DNA of 21,561 bases from an uncultured Muribaculaceae bacterium. Its GTDB lineage: Bacteria; Bacteroidota; Bacteroidia; Bacteroidales; Muribaculaceae. Shown in pieces: positions 6,408 to 15,379 of the stretch. The stretch covers positions 1-21,561 of the forward strand of contig CAJTKG010000042.1 of NCBI GenBank assembly GCA_910576935.1, given 5' to 3'. The notes beneath the pieces were generated by a model, which was not told where the DNA came from, ran no database searches, and saw nothing but the letters and a program-made list of their open reading frames with translations. Numbering within the stretch: the stretch's first letter is position 1; the number at the start of each line of letters is the position of its first letter. Both the position numbers and the translations under genes were made by a program.

Positions 6408-7151
6408 ATGACGAAGCGTTATTTCATGCGTCTGGCCTACTGCGGAGCCAACTTCCACGGCTGGCAACGGCAGCCCAACGGCGTCACGGTGCAGTCTGCG
6501 GTCGAGGATGCCCTCGAAACGATATTGCGGCGACATGTCGCGATTACCGGAGCCGGGCGCACGGATGCCGGTGTCAACGCTCACACGATGATAGCCCATC
6601 TCGATCTCGAAGATGACACGGATACCGGACTGCGTTTTGTGGCTGCTCTCAATGCCTTGGTCGGCCGCGATATTGCTGTCTATGAGTTGCGCGAGGTGGC
6701 TTCTGACGCCCACGCCCGCTTCGACGCCACAGAGCGAACGTATCATTATTACGCCCACAAGGGCAAGAGTCCGTTTGACTACCGGCTGTCGTGGCAGATG
6801 CCCGAAGATATAGACATAGACGCCATGAACCGCGCGGCGGCGATGCTTGTCGGACGACGTGATTTTACCTCATTCTCGAAACTTCACACAGATGTCAAGA
6901 CCAATATATGTGATCTCAGGCGGGCGGAATGGGAGAGTCTCGGCGACGGCCGTTACCGCTTTGTCATAACTGCCGACCGTTTTCTCAGAAACATGGTCAG
7001 GGCGGTTGTCGGCACGCTTGTCGACGTCGGTCGCGGCAAGATGAGGCCTGAAAATATAATGGAGATAGTCGAACGTCGTGACCGTTGCGCCGCCGGTACT
7101 TCGATGCCCGCTCATCCGCTCTTTCTATGGGATGTGAAGTATCCTTATTGA
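6408..7151 (+). CDS. truA: tRNA pseudouridine(38-40) synthase TruA
   Basis: This 247-residue enzyme isomerises uridines at positions 38-40 of the tRNA anticodon arm. The catalytic aspartate is Asp53 in GAGRTDAGVNAH. The N-terminal FHGWQRQPNGVTVQ and the later DFTSFSK and RFLRNMVRAVVGTLVDVGRGK blocks are family hallmarks. Two small departures from the usual pattern are seen: AYCGANFHGWQ where AYDGTxxHGWQ is common, and GVNAH where GVHAR is common. The core catalytic residues are intact. Translation probably starts at the ATG at 6408, 14 nt after speA, so the two genes are likely co-transcribed although they are functionally unrelated. Confidence 0.95.
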   Translation: MTKRYFMRLAYCGANFHGWQRQPNGVTVQSAVEDALETILRRHVAITGAGRTDAGVNAHTMIAHLDLEDDTDTGLRFVAALNALVGRDIAVYELREVASDAHARFDATERTYHYYAHKGKSPFDYRLSWQMPEDIDIDAMNRAAAMLVGRRDFTSFSKLHTDVKTNICDLRRAEWESLGDGRYRFVITADRFLRNMVRAVVGTLVDVGRGKMRPENIMEIVERRDRCAAGTSMPAHPLFLWDVKYPY

Positions 7152-7190
7152 GAGATTCTTGGCAAATTTTAAAAATTTTGTGGAAAAATG

Positions 7191-7221
7191 TTTGTTGTGT
7201 GTCGCTTATTGTATATATTTG
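7191..7221 (+). promoter_or_regulatory. consensus promoter of the 522-residue secreted protein gene
   Basis: TTTG (7191-7194) is followed after exactly 19 nt by TATATTTG (7214-7221), matching both Bacteroidetes promoter elements. It gives a leader of about 40 nt before the ATG at 7270 and separates this gene from speA-truA. Confidence 0.75.
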
Positions 7222-7269
7222 CGACAAAATGACACTAATCCCGATTTTAAACTTTCAAATTTATAAGTT

Positions 7270-8838
7270 ATGAGGAAATTCTACACATTATTGTCAATCG
7301 TGGCGCTGTCGACGTCTGCGATGATGGCTTCGACGGTTTTGAAGCATCACTCTGAAATCAAAGCGGTGAACAAAGTCGAACTTAAAAATGTTGCCGCATC
7401 GGTAAAAGCTCCCGCCAAAGAAGCGGCAGGGATTACTGATTGGAAATCGCTCGGCATGGGCAGCATGACCGACGATATGCTTGCGCCGTGGTATCAGTAT
7501 GAGCCGGTAAGCTATGCGGTAGAGATATTGCAAAGCGAGAGCACCCCGACGCAGTATCGAGTGCTCGCACCTTACGGCCAGGCATTTGCCGATGCAATGA
7601 GGTCAAAAAACAATGTGGCTCTCAAAGATACGCAATATGATAAGGCCGGTGCTAAGTTTATCGACATCGATGCTTCCAACCCCGATGACGTTATTTTCCG
7701 CAAGACGATGACCGGTTGCAACTGGGGCGAGGGCGAGATGTATATAGGCATCACGACTACCGGCACGGTCAAGCTCGTCGACGGTGTTTTTACGGCGTCG
7801 ATCAACGGCCTGGCCGTAGGTGATGACGGAGGTGCTGTAGCGGCAAACCGCAGCGGCAAGTTCCGCATCGTGTTGCCCGGAGCAAAGGCTGCCGATTATT
7901 CGGTCGAAATCACTCCGGTGTCACAATGTCTTTATGATTTCAAGTTCTCGGCTACTGTTAAACTGGGCGCTGACGCGTCGAATGTAAAGTGGTATGTTTT
8001 TCCTGATATACAGGAGGATGAGATGCTGAGTATGGTAAAGCAGATTGCTGCCGAAGGTCCGGCATATCCGATGGTTGAGAAACTCGAGTATGATATGGAT
8101 CAATTTGTCAAGAAAGAAACTCTTGTGATCGTGTCGCTCGACGCTGCCGGCGAGGTAGCCTCTTATGACTGGGTGACATATTATAATATGACCGACCGCG
8201 GTGAGACATGGAAGAGCATAGGCATGGGTAAGTTTACCGACGAGATTGCTCCCGGTATGCTCTCGATGCCTGTGTCGTCTGTAGATGTCGAGATCGAGGA
8301 GTGTGAGGGGCACCCCGGCTACTACCGTCTTGTCAATCCTTACGGCGAGGCCTATGCTTACTCTAAACCGGGCCAGTTCCACGCCGATCACAACCATTAT
8401 ATCTATCTCAATGCCATCGATCCGGCCCGTATCTATATCGAAGAGAGCCCTATCGGTGTCGACTGGGGTTACGGCATGGCGCGCGTATCGTCATATCCCG
8501 AATATTTCCTTGGCGCCGGTTTTGACATGGAAGAGGTTGATGAACTCGAATATTACGGTAGTTATGAGGACGGTGCGTTTACTTTTGTAGAGACAAGTCT
8601 CCTCTTCTCGATGCTCGGTTATGACAACGGCGACTGGTATGAGACCAACGAGAACGGAGAGACAAAGATCGAGTTGCCCGCCGGCTACCAATACAGTGCT
8701 TCGGTCAAGGATGAGGTCGTGGCTCCCGTTGATGCCGATGTGGTTTATTATAACCTTCAGGGCATACGTGTCGACCGGCCCGAAAAAGGTGTCTTCATCC
8801 GCAGTGTCGGAGGTAAGAGCGAGAAGGTAAGATTCTGA
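7270..8838 (+). CDS. secreted protein of unknown function with a duplicated module
   Basis: The 522-residue product starts with a Sec signal peptide (MRKFYTLLSIVALSTSAMMA). It contains two copies of a roughly 150-residue module. Copy 1 begins at DWKSLGMGSMTDDMLAP (57) and copy 2 at TWKSIGMGKFTDEIAP (313). Each then has a YRVLAPYG or YRLVNPYG strand, an aspartate/asparagine-rich YIYLNAIDP-like strand and a DWG or NWG turn (NWGEGEMYIG at 151, DWGYGMARV at 398). The C-terminal 30 residues (YYNLQGIRVDRPEKGVFIR, then a basic GGKSEKVRF) are the short tail found on many secreted Bacteroidales proteins. No catalytic motif is recognised. It has its own consensus promoter and terminator, so it is a single-gene unit. 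It may be a cell-surface or adhesive protein; the function is unknown. Confidence 0.8.
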   Translation: MRKFYTLLSIVALSTSAMMASTVLKHHSEIKAVNKVELKNVAASVKAPAKEAAGITDWKSLGMGSMTDDMLAPWYQYEPVSYAVEILQSESTPTQYRVLAPYGQAFADAMRSKNNVALKDTQYDKAGAKFIDIDASNPDDVIFRKTMTGCNWGEGEMYIGITTTGTVKLVDGVFTASINGLAVGDDGGAVAANRSGKFRIVLPGAKAADYSVEITPVSQCLYDFKFSATVKLGADASNVKWYVFPDIQEDEMLSMVKQIAAEGPAYPMVEKLEYDMDQFVKKETLVIVSLDAAGEVASYDWVTYYNMTDRGETWKSIGMGKFTDEIAPGMLSMPVSSVDVEIEECEGHPGYYRLVNPYGEAYAYSKPGQFHADHNHYIYLNAIDPARIYIEESPIGVDWGYGMARVSSYPEYFLGAGFDMEEVDELEYYGSYEDGAFTFVETSLLFSMLGYDNGDWYETNENGETKIELPAGYQYSASVKDEVVAPVDADVVYYNLQGIRVDRPEKGVFIRSVGGKSEKVRF

Positions 8839-8867
8839 CGAAAAATACCTGAATATAGTTTTTTCAT

Positions 8868-8903
8868 GCCCGGACTTTATTGTAAAGTCCGGGCTGTTTG
8901 TTG
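8868..8903 (+). terminator. Rho-independent terminator after the secreted protein gene
   Basis: A perfect 12-bp stem, GCCCGGACTTTA (8868-8879) with TAAAGTCCGGGC (8883-8894), has loop TTG and is followed by TGTTTGTTG. It lies 29 nt after the stop codon. Confidence 0.9.
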
Positions 8904-8953
8904 ACTTTTGCGATAAAATGAGGTTATTGCCGCCAACGGTTTTGAAATCGGAG

Positions 8954-8984
8954 TTGCTGTGTGACGAAAAAATTCGTAAATTTG
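8954..8984 (+). promoter_or_regulatory. promoter of pyrG and probably of the genes after it
   Basis: TTG (8954-8956) is separated by 20 nt from TAAATTTG (8977-8984), a full -7 match. The leader to the GTG start at 9038 is about 45 nt. It lies directly after the terminator at 8868-8903 and is the only clear promoter before 20083. Confidence 0.7.
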
Positions 8985-9037
8985 CCAAATAATATGCAAA
9001 CTTGTTAACGTAATACTGTTATCATAATTTTCTGAAC

Positions 9038-10654
9038 GTGGAAACCAAATACATTTTCGTTACCGGCGGTGTCGTGTCTTCTTTAGGAAAAGGCATCATT
9101 TCTTCATCGCTTGCCTGTCTGTTGAAAGCGCGCGGCTATCGTGTGACAATCCAGAAGTTTGACCCGTATATCAATATCGATCCGGGTACACTCAACCCTT
9201 ACGAGCACGGCGAGTGCTATGTTACCGTCGACGGCCACGAGGCCGATCTCGACCTGGGCCACTACGAACGCTTTACCGACATTCAGACCACCCGAGCCAA
9301 CAACGTCACCACAGGGCGTGTCTATCAGAGTGTCATCGACAAAGAACGCCGTGGCGACTATCTTGGCAAGACCGTTCAGATCGTGCCTCATATCACCGAC
9401 GAGATCAAACGCAATGTCAAGATGCTCGGCAATACCGGCAATTTCGATTTTATCATCACTGAAATCGGAGGAACTGTCGGCGATATCGAGTCGCTGCCTT
9501 ATCTCGAGAGTGTGCGTCAGCTGCGCTGGGAGATGGGCTCAAACAGCCTCTGCATCCACCTGACTTATGTGCCCTATATAGCGGCGGCCAAGGAGCTGAA
9601 GACAAAGCCGACCCAGCACTCGGTCAAGAAACTGCAGGAGGTAGGCATCCAGCCTGATATTCTTGTGCTCCGCACCGAGAAAGACATCTCGCCCGAGATG
9701 CGCCGCAAGATCGCGCTCTTCTGTAACGTCGCTCCCGATGCGGTGATACAGTCGATAGACGTAGATTCGATCTACAAGGTGCCTATAAAAATGCATGAGC
9801 AGCATTTCGATGAAATCGTGCTGCGCAAGACCTGCATGCCGGTCGACGGCGAGCCGCATATGCAGCCGTGGCTTGACTTCATCAAAAAGATGGACGATGC
9901 AACCGAAACCGTCACAATCGGTCTGGTAGGTAAATATGTCGAGCTTCAGGACGCCTACAAGTCTATCAACGAGGCTCTTTTCCAGGCAGCCACCTATAGC
10001 GACCGCAAGCTTAAACTCATCTATATTCACTCAGAGAAACTCAACGAGAGCAACGTCGACGAGAAATTGTCGTCGCTCGACGGTGTTGTCATAGCTCCGG
10101 GCTTCGGTCAGCGCGGCATCGAAGGCAAGTTTGTGGCTCTCAAATGGTGTCGCGAGCATGATGTGCCGACCTTCGGCATCTGTCTGGGCATGCAGTGTAT
10201 GGTCATCGAGTTTGCCCGCGATGTGCTCGGCCTCGATGAGGCAAATTCGACCGAGATGAACCCGACGACTCCCTATAATGTCATAGACTTGATGGAAGAG
10301 CAGAAGAGCATCTCCAACATGGGAGGAACGATGCGACTCGGTGCATATGACTGTCGTCTGGCCCCTAACAGCAAAGTGGCCGAGGCTTATGGCGTCAACG
10401 ATATACGAGAGCGACACCGTCACCGCTTTGAGTTTAACAATGACTACCGTCAGCAATTCGAGGAGGCCGGTATGGCATGCGTCGGCGAGAATCCCGGTAC
10501 CGGTCTGGTCGAGGTCGTCGAGATTCCCGGCAAGCGATGGTATATAGGCACACAGTATCATCCCGAATACTCAAGCACGGTGCTTTCGCCCAATCCCATA
10601 TTCCGCAGTTTCATAAACGCGGCCATAGACTATAAGAAAGAAAAAAAATCATAA
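9038..10654 (+). CDS. pyrG: CTP synthase (glutamine-hydrolysing)
   Basis: This 538-residue enzyme makes CTP from UTP, ATP and glutamine. The N-terminal amidoligase domain (about 1-270) has the P-loop region VTGGVVSSLGKGI (8-20) and the FDPYINIDPGTLNPYEHGE motif (41-59). The C-terminal class I glutaminase domain (about 292-535) has nucleophile Cys382 in GICLGMQC, with His508 and Glu510 in YHPEYSS completing the triad. Length is normal. The initiation codon is GTG; no in-frame ATG lies at a fitting position, and the METKYIFVTGGVVSS-type start matches the family. yidC follows after 39 nt, an arrangement I recall as common in Bacteroidales. Confidence 0.97.
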   Translation: METKYIFVTGGVVSSLGKGIISSSLACLLKARGYRVTIQKFDPYINIDPGTLNPYEHGECYVTVDGHEADLDLGHYERFTDIQTTRANNVTTGRVYQSVIDKERRGDYLGKTVQIVPHITDEIKRNVKMLGNTGNFDFIITEIGGTVGDIESLPYLESVRQLRWEMGSNSLCIHLTYVPYIAAAKELKTKPTQHSVKKLQEVGIQPDILVLRTEKDISPEMRRKIALFCNVAPDAVIQSIDVDSIYKVPIKMHEQHFDEIVLRKTCMPVDGEPHMQPWLDFIKKMDDATETVTIGLVGKYVELQDAYKSINEALFQAATYSDRKLKLIYIHSEKLNESNVDEKLSSLDGVVIAPGFGQRGIEGKFVALKWCREHDVPTFGICLGMQCMVIEFARDVLGLDEANSTEMNPTTPYNVIDLMEEQKSISNMGGTMRLGAYDCRLAPNSKVAEAYGVNDIRERHRHRFEFNNDYRQQFEEAGMACVGENPGTGLVEVVEIPGKRWYIGTQYHPEYSSTVLSPNPIFRSFINAAIDYKKEKKS

Positions 10655-10693
10655 CCTTCATCGTACTACGATCTCAATTACAAATCAACACCA

Positions 10694-12775
10694 ATGGATA
10701 AGAATACGCTACTCGGATTGTTGCTGATGGCCGGATGTATCTTCGGGTTTATGTATATCAACAAACCTTCTGAAGAAGAACTTGCCGCCCGTCGCGCCGA
10801 ACAGGAGCGCGTCGCAGCCGCAGCCGACAACAGTAACGCAACCATAACCGTGACCGATACTCTCGGCGCCGCCGACTTGTCGCAGCTTGCCGCCGTCGTC
10901 AGGACTATCGGTGTCAGCGAAGGCAACAACAGATACTCACTCGACAACGGCATCGTCGCTGTCAGCGCCGACAGCACCGGCGTCGACGGCGTTGTAAGAA
11001 TAGGCGACTCGGATGTCAACATCGCCGACCTTACAACGCTTCTCAGTAGTGCTCTGACACCCGAGACACGTTCGGCGGCTGTGAAGGCTGTGAGAAAAGT
11101 TGTCGCCGACGCTCAGAAATACAAGAGTTTCGCCCGTCATCTTTCGGGTGAGAATGTCGAGAAGACAATCGAGAACGATATCGTCAAAATCACGTTCTCG
11201 AGCCGTGGCGGCATGATCTCGCAGGTAGAACTTAAAAATTATAACACCGAGCTGACCGAACCGCCTACACCTGTCAAGTTGTTTACCCCTGCTACAGACG
11301 GATACGGTTTCATGTTTAACACCGATGACCAGCGCATTGATACCCGTGAGTTTGTATTCACGCCGACAGTCGAGAATGACTCGACGATATTGATGTCGCT
11401 TGACCTTGGCAACGGCGCAATGTGGGGTATACGTTATCGTGTGCATTCAGAGAAATATTTAGTCTCGATGGAACTCGTGCAGCAGGGCATGAGTGCCATC
11501 CTTCCGGCAAGTACGGCCGACATAGCTTTCAACTGGCATCAGAAAATGGCCCGAAATGAAAAAGGCCGCACGTTTGAAGAACGCAACAGTACTATATTAT
11601 ATAAATGTGTAGGCGAAGGCCCTGATGAGCTCAGTGCCAACGGCGATGACAGCGAGGATCCCAAAGGCCGCATTAAATGGGTGGCTTTCAAAAACCAGTT
11701 CTTCTCGAGTGTCATAATCGCCCGCGATAACTTCACCTCGGCTCATCTTACTTCGGTTGATATCAAGGACAACCTGTATCTCAAGGACATGACGATGGCA
11801 TCGGTGCTGCCCTACAGCAACGCCGACGGCATGCAGCTCGGCTTTGATTTTTATTTCGGCCCTAATGATTATCCCTTATTGTCGAGCATCGATGACACAC
11901 TCGACACAGACGAAGGTCTGTCGCTTACGCGTCTGGTGCCTCTTGGTTGGGGTATTTTCCGTTGGATCAACCAACTGATTGTCATTCCGGTTTTCACGTT
12001 CCTCGGCTCGTTTATTTCAAACTATGGTATAATCATACTGCTTCTTACCATATTTATAAAACTGATACTCTTTCCCTTTACATTCAAGAGCTTTAAGTCG
12101 CAGGCCAAGATGAGGGTTCTCGCTCCCGAGATCAAGGAGATCAACGATAAATATCCCGGGCAGGAGAACGCCATGAAGCGTCAGCAGGAGACGATGGCCC
12201 TCTACAGCCGCGCCGGCGCGAGTCCATTCTCGGGCTGTCTGCCGTTGCTTCTTCAGATGCCCGTGCTCATTGCGATGTTCTCGTTCTTCCCGTCGGCCAT
12301 AGAGCTTCGCGGCGAGTCGTTCCTGTGGGCCAAAGACCTCTCGGCTCCCGACGTCATTTTCACTCTGCCGTTCTCGATACCGTTCTATGGCGACAAAGTC
12401 AGCCTTTTCTGCCTGCTGATGACTGTGGTCAATATCATCTATACGCGTATCAACATGCAGAATCAGCCCGGCGGTAACAATATGCCGGGTATGAAGTGGA
12501 TGATGTATCTGATGCCGCTTATGTTCCTGTTCTTCTTCAACGACTATGCGTCGGGTCTGAGCTACTATTATCTGCTTTCGCTCTTCATCACAATCATACA
12601 GACATGGATCTTCCGCCGTCTTATCGATGAGAAAAAAGTGCGTGCCGATATGCTTGCCAATGCAAAGAAGCCCCGCAAAAAAAGCGGTTTCATGGCCCGT
12701 CTCGAAGAGGCTCAGCGTCAGCAGCAGGCCGCTTTGCGCCAGCAACAGCAACGTCAGGGCAAAGGCCGTCGCTAA
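10694..12775 (+). CDS. yidC: membrane protein insertase YidC
   Basis: This 693-residue inner-membrane insertase folds and inserts membrane proteins, alone or with Sec. The N-terminal helix (about 5-22) is followed by a large periplasmic domain (about 25-410). The conserved insertase core (about 418-642) has helices around 428-460, 512-532, 568-586 and 601-638, and an amphipathic segment SQAKMRVLAPEIKEINDKYP (469-488). Helix TIFIKLILFPFTFKS carries Lys456 where E. coli and Bacillus proteins have the groove arginine. The C-terminal tail (657-693) is basic and glutamine-rich, consistent with ribosome contact. There is no terminator between it and the phosphodiester glycosidase gene 67 nt downstream. 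Confidence 0.95.
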   Translation: MDKNTLLGLLLMAGCIFGFMYINKPSEEELAARRAEQERVAAAADNSNATITVTDTLGAADLSQLAAVVRTIGVSEGNNRYSLDNGIVAVSADSTGVDGVVRIGDSDVNIADLTTLLSSALTPETRSAAVKAVRKVVADAQKYKSFARHLSGENVEKTIENDIVKITFSSRGGMISQVELKNYNTELTEPPTPVKLFTPATDGYGFMFNTDDQRIDTREFVFTPTVENDSTILMSLDLGNGAMWGIRYRVHSEKYLVSMELVQQGMSAILPASTADIAFNWHQKMARNEKGRTFEERNSTILYKCVGEGPDELSANGDDSEDPKGRIKWVAFKNQFFSSVIIARDNFTSAHLTSVDIKDNLYLKDMTMASVLPYSNADGMQLGFDFYFGPNDYPLLSSIDDTLDTDEGLSLTRLVPLGWGIFRWINQLIVIPVFTFLGSFISNYGIIILLLTIFIKLILFPFTFKSFKSQAKMRVLAPEIKEINDKYPGQENAMKRQQETMALYSRAGASPFSGCLPLLLQMPVLIAMFSFFPSAIELRGESFLWAKDLSAPDVIFTLPFSIPFYGDKVSLFCLLMTVVNIIYTRINMQNQPGGNNMPGMKWMMYLMPLMFLFFFNDYASGLSYYYLLSLFITIIQTWIFRRLIDEKKVRADMLANAKKPRKKSGFMARLEEAQRQQQAALRQQQQRQGKGRR

Positions 12776-12842
12776 GATTCAGTTCCTTCCGACACCACAA
12801 TTTATCTTATAAAACAGTCAATTAATCTTAAATCCTAAACTG

Positions 12843-15350
12843 ATGAAAAAAATTATCATTCTGTCATTGGCAGCCGGCGCGGCACTCACCGCGTCGGCCT
12901 CAGCAGTCCATGACATCCAGGGCACAGAGTTCAGGGTCGATACTCTACAACATTATTATATGGGCCCCGGCGTGACCCACAGTCATCTGAGCTATACGTC
13001 AGGTGGTCGTGTATTTCATGTCTATGCCGTGACTTATGACAAAAATGACCGCACTCTTCTCGGTGACGCTGAAAAGTCGCCGGTCGAAATAAAGGTTGTA
13101 CTTGGCAATGACTCACTCAACACCCGTGAGACGGTCTCGGCGATGGCTTTACGAAACACCAATGACAATACCCAGATACTTGCCGGTGTCAACGGCGATT
13201 TCTTCTGCATGCGCGGCGACGGCTCTAACGGCGACGGTATCAACGGCTATCCAAACGCCGCTTGTGTCATCGGCGGTAAACTCGCCAATACCGATCTGCT
13301 CGACTACAATTCGCGTGAAAATGCCTTTATGGTCGGTCGTGACGGTATGTGGATCGACGCCACAGACTTCCGTTATATCGTCAGCAGCGAGGACGGTTCA
13401 AAGACTGTCAACGCCTGGGCGGTTAATATGCCGCGCGGTTTTATAGGCTGGACTATAGACCAGGTCGACACAGACCGTCTGGTAGTCTACAACTCGCATG
13501 TAGGCAAATTTACCAAGACAATGGCGGGCGGACGCGAAATCGCAGCCGAGCTTGCCCCGGGCGAGGAATGGGCTATGAACAAACCTATGAAATTTGTCGT
13601 CAAAGGTGATTGGCATACAGGCGGCAATCTCGCAGTGCCGGCCAACGGCATCGTAATTTCCTGTGGCAAGGATTTCAAAAATGATTTTATCGACGGTCTC
13701 AAAGCTGGCGATGTAATAATGCACACTACCGAACTTTCGCTGCCGGCTTTCGGTGGCATCAAACCCGATGTGCGCGAAATGGTGGGCGGCGATGTGCGCA
13801 TTCTCAAAGAAGGTGTCGTCACAACCGAAGCCATACGCTGGATCAATACTCCGAGCGCTCTTTATTCACGTTCTCTTGCCGGTTATAGTCAAGACCGTTC
13901 GAAAGCCGTGTTTGCCGTTGTCGACCATCCGGGCTATTCTTCGGGTGTCAGCTATTATGAGGCTGCCGATGTTATGCGCAGCCTCGGCTGCTATGACGCG
14001 CTCGACCTCGACGGCGGCGGCTCGACGACGTTCTACACCGAGGCTTTCGGTACGACCAACGTGCCTCGCGACGGTTCGGAGCGTACGATAGCCAATGCAG
14101 TCTACGTCGCTATCAACGCTCCCGACGACCGCACCGTGGCGTCGATAAGATTTGCCGACCCACATGTATTGCTGCCGCTTTACGGCTCATATACTCCTGT
14201 CATTTACGGATATAACAAATATGGCCGTCTGATCGACACCAACGTCAAGGGATTTACTCTTGAAGCGGCTCCCGAGCTGGGCACAGTAATCGATAATATC
14301 ACACTCGAGGCTGCGGGCACGGGAATGCACGCGCTCAAGGCTGTCCTGGGTGACTTAAGTGCCGACATTGCGGTCAAAGTTGTCAATGATATGCCCACCG
14401 AACTGCGTCTGACCGATGTTCTCATCGACGGTTACCGTTCATGGCCTGTCGAGCTGCAGAGTCTTGTCGGTACGGAGTATCTTAAAGTTGCCCCGGCGGC
14501 TTTCTCTTGGTCGGTGTCTGATGCCGCCATCGCCACAGTCGATGACCGCGGTGTAGTGAACGGTCTCGAAAACGGCAGCGTGACAATCACCGGCCGTCGC
14601 GATGAAAGCGAGCTGACTCTCAATCTTACTGTCGAGAAACCGTTGTCGCGCCGGATGCCTCTGACCGAAGGCGTTGATGCGTCTGAGTGGTCGGCGCTCA
14701 AGAGCGGTGTATCTACGGCTACAATATCGACGCTTGCGGCCGGCGGTCTGGGTGTTGACTTCACGGTGTCAAACGCCCGCGCACCAAAGGTAGTGCTTTC
14801 GAGAAAACAGCAGGTATGGAGTCTTCCGGACGCGCTTGAGGTAGATCTCACCACCGGCACTCACACGCTCAAAGCTTTCAAGATGACAGTCGAGCCCGCT
14901 AACGGACGCGAACTTGTCATGAACTGTGGCGCTGTGGCAGCTTCAGCCGACAAGCAGACTATGATATTTGATTTAAGCGAATATTTTGATACAAAAGATA
15001 TTGCGATATATCCCATCACGTTCAAGACCATGACAATCGAACCCGGTGACGGTAGAGGAGAATATCATATCGATGTCAACCGTTTTGAGGCTGTATATAA
15101 TAGCGCTCCCGTCGACGGCATAGATGACATAACGGTCGACGCTGATGACAGTATGATTGATATCAGAGTCGAGAATGGTATGATTATAGCTGCTGAGGCT
15201 GTCGTCGGCCTGACTGTATATGATCTCAGCGGCCGAGTCGTGTCACAGACACAAGGCCATACCGTAGCCGCACCCGCACACCGCGGTATATATCTTGTCG
15301 GGGTTAAGACCGCCGAAGGCAGACTGAATACACAGAAGATTATCTTATAA
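12843..15350 (+). CDS. secreted phosphodiester glycosidase family protein, copy 1
   Basis: The 835-residue product has a Sec signal peptide ending near ASA (18-20). Residues about 85-425 resemble the NAGPA / phosphodiester glycosidase domain (PF09992-type): AGVNGDFF (114-121), GYPNAACVIGGKL (135-147), then the hallmark DLDGGGSTTF (388-397). Known members cleave the bond between a sugar and a phosphodiester, as in removal of GlcNAc from GlcNAc-P-mannose. After it come beta-sandwich regions: about 430-515, a BIG2-like Ig domain at 520-598 (SDAAIATVDDRGVVNGLENG), and 610-755. A C-terminal sorting-like tail at 775-835 contains VYDLSGRVVSQ and GIYLVGVK and ends in KIIL. It lies 29 nt before a full-length paralogue and probably belongs to one operon with it and the GH97 gene. 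The substrate is unknown. Confidence 0.85.
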   Translation: MKKIIILSLAAGAALTASASAVHDIQGTEFRVDTLQHYYMGPGVTHSHLSYTSGGRVFHVYAVTYDKNDRTLLGDAEKSPVEIKVVLGNDSLNTRETVSAMALRNTNDNTQILAGVNGDFFCMRGDGSNGDGINGYPNAACVIGGKLANTDLLDYNSRENAFMVGRDGMWIDATDFRYIVSSEDGSKTVNAWAVNMPRGFIGWTIDQVDTDRLVVYNSHVGKFTKTMAGGREIAAELAPGEEWAMNKPMKFVVKGDWHTGGNLAVPANGIVISCGKDFKNDFIDGLKAGDVIMHTTELSLPAFGGIKPDVREMVGGDVRILKEGVVTTEAIRWINTPSALYSRSLAGYSQDRSKAVFAVVDHPGYSSGVSYYEAADVMRSLGCYDALDLDGGGSTTFYTEAFGTTNVPRDGSERTIANAVYVAINAPDDRTVASIRFADPHVLLPLYGSYTPVIYGYNKYGRLIDTNVKGFTLEAAPELGTVIDNITLEAAGTGMHALKAVLGDLSADIAVKVVNDMPTELRLTDVLIDGYRSWPVELQSLVGTEYLKVAPAAFSWSVSDAAIATVDDRGVVNGLENGSVTITGRRDESELTLNLTVEKPLSRRMPLTEGVDASEWSALKSGVSTATISTLAAGGLGVDFTVSNARAPKVVLSRKQQVWSLPDALEVDLTTGTHTLKAFKMTVEPANGRELVMNCGAVAASADKQTMIFDLSEYFDTKDIAIYPITFKTMTIEPGDGRGEYHIDVNRFEAVYNSAPVDGIDDITVDADDSMIDIRVENGMIIAAEAVVGLTVYDLSGRVVSQTQGHTVAAPAHRGIYLVGVKTAEGRLNTQKIIL

Positions 15351-15379
15351 AAACCAAATTCAACAAACAAAACAATTTT

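Noticed and set aside
12017..12751. 244-codon ORF antisense to yidC
   Set aside because: It overlaps the conserved insertase core and is histidine/arginine-rich as expected for a mirror of membrane-helix codons.
12776..12842. Promoter for the phosphodiester glycosidase operon
   Set aside because: No TAnnTTTG box or TTTG element at suitable spacing is visible in the gap, so read-through from pyrG-yidC is preferred. A promoter inside the yidC coding sequence is not excluded.
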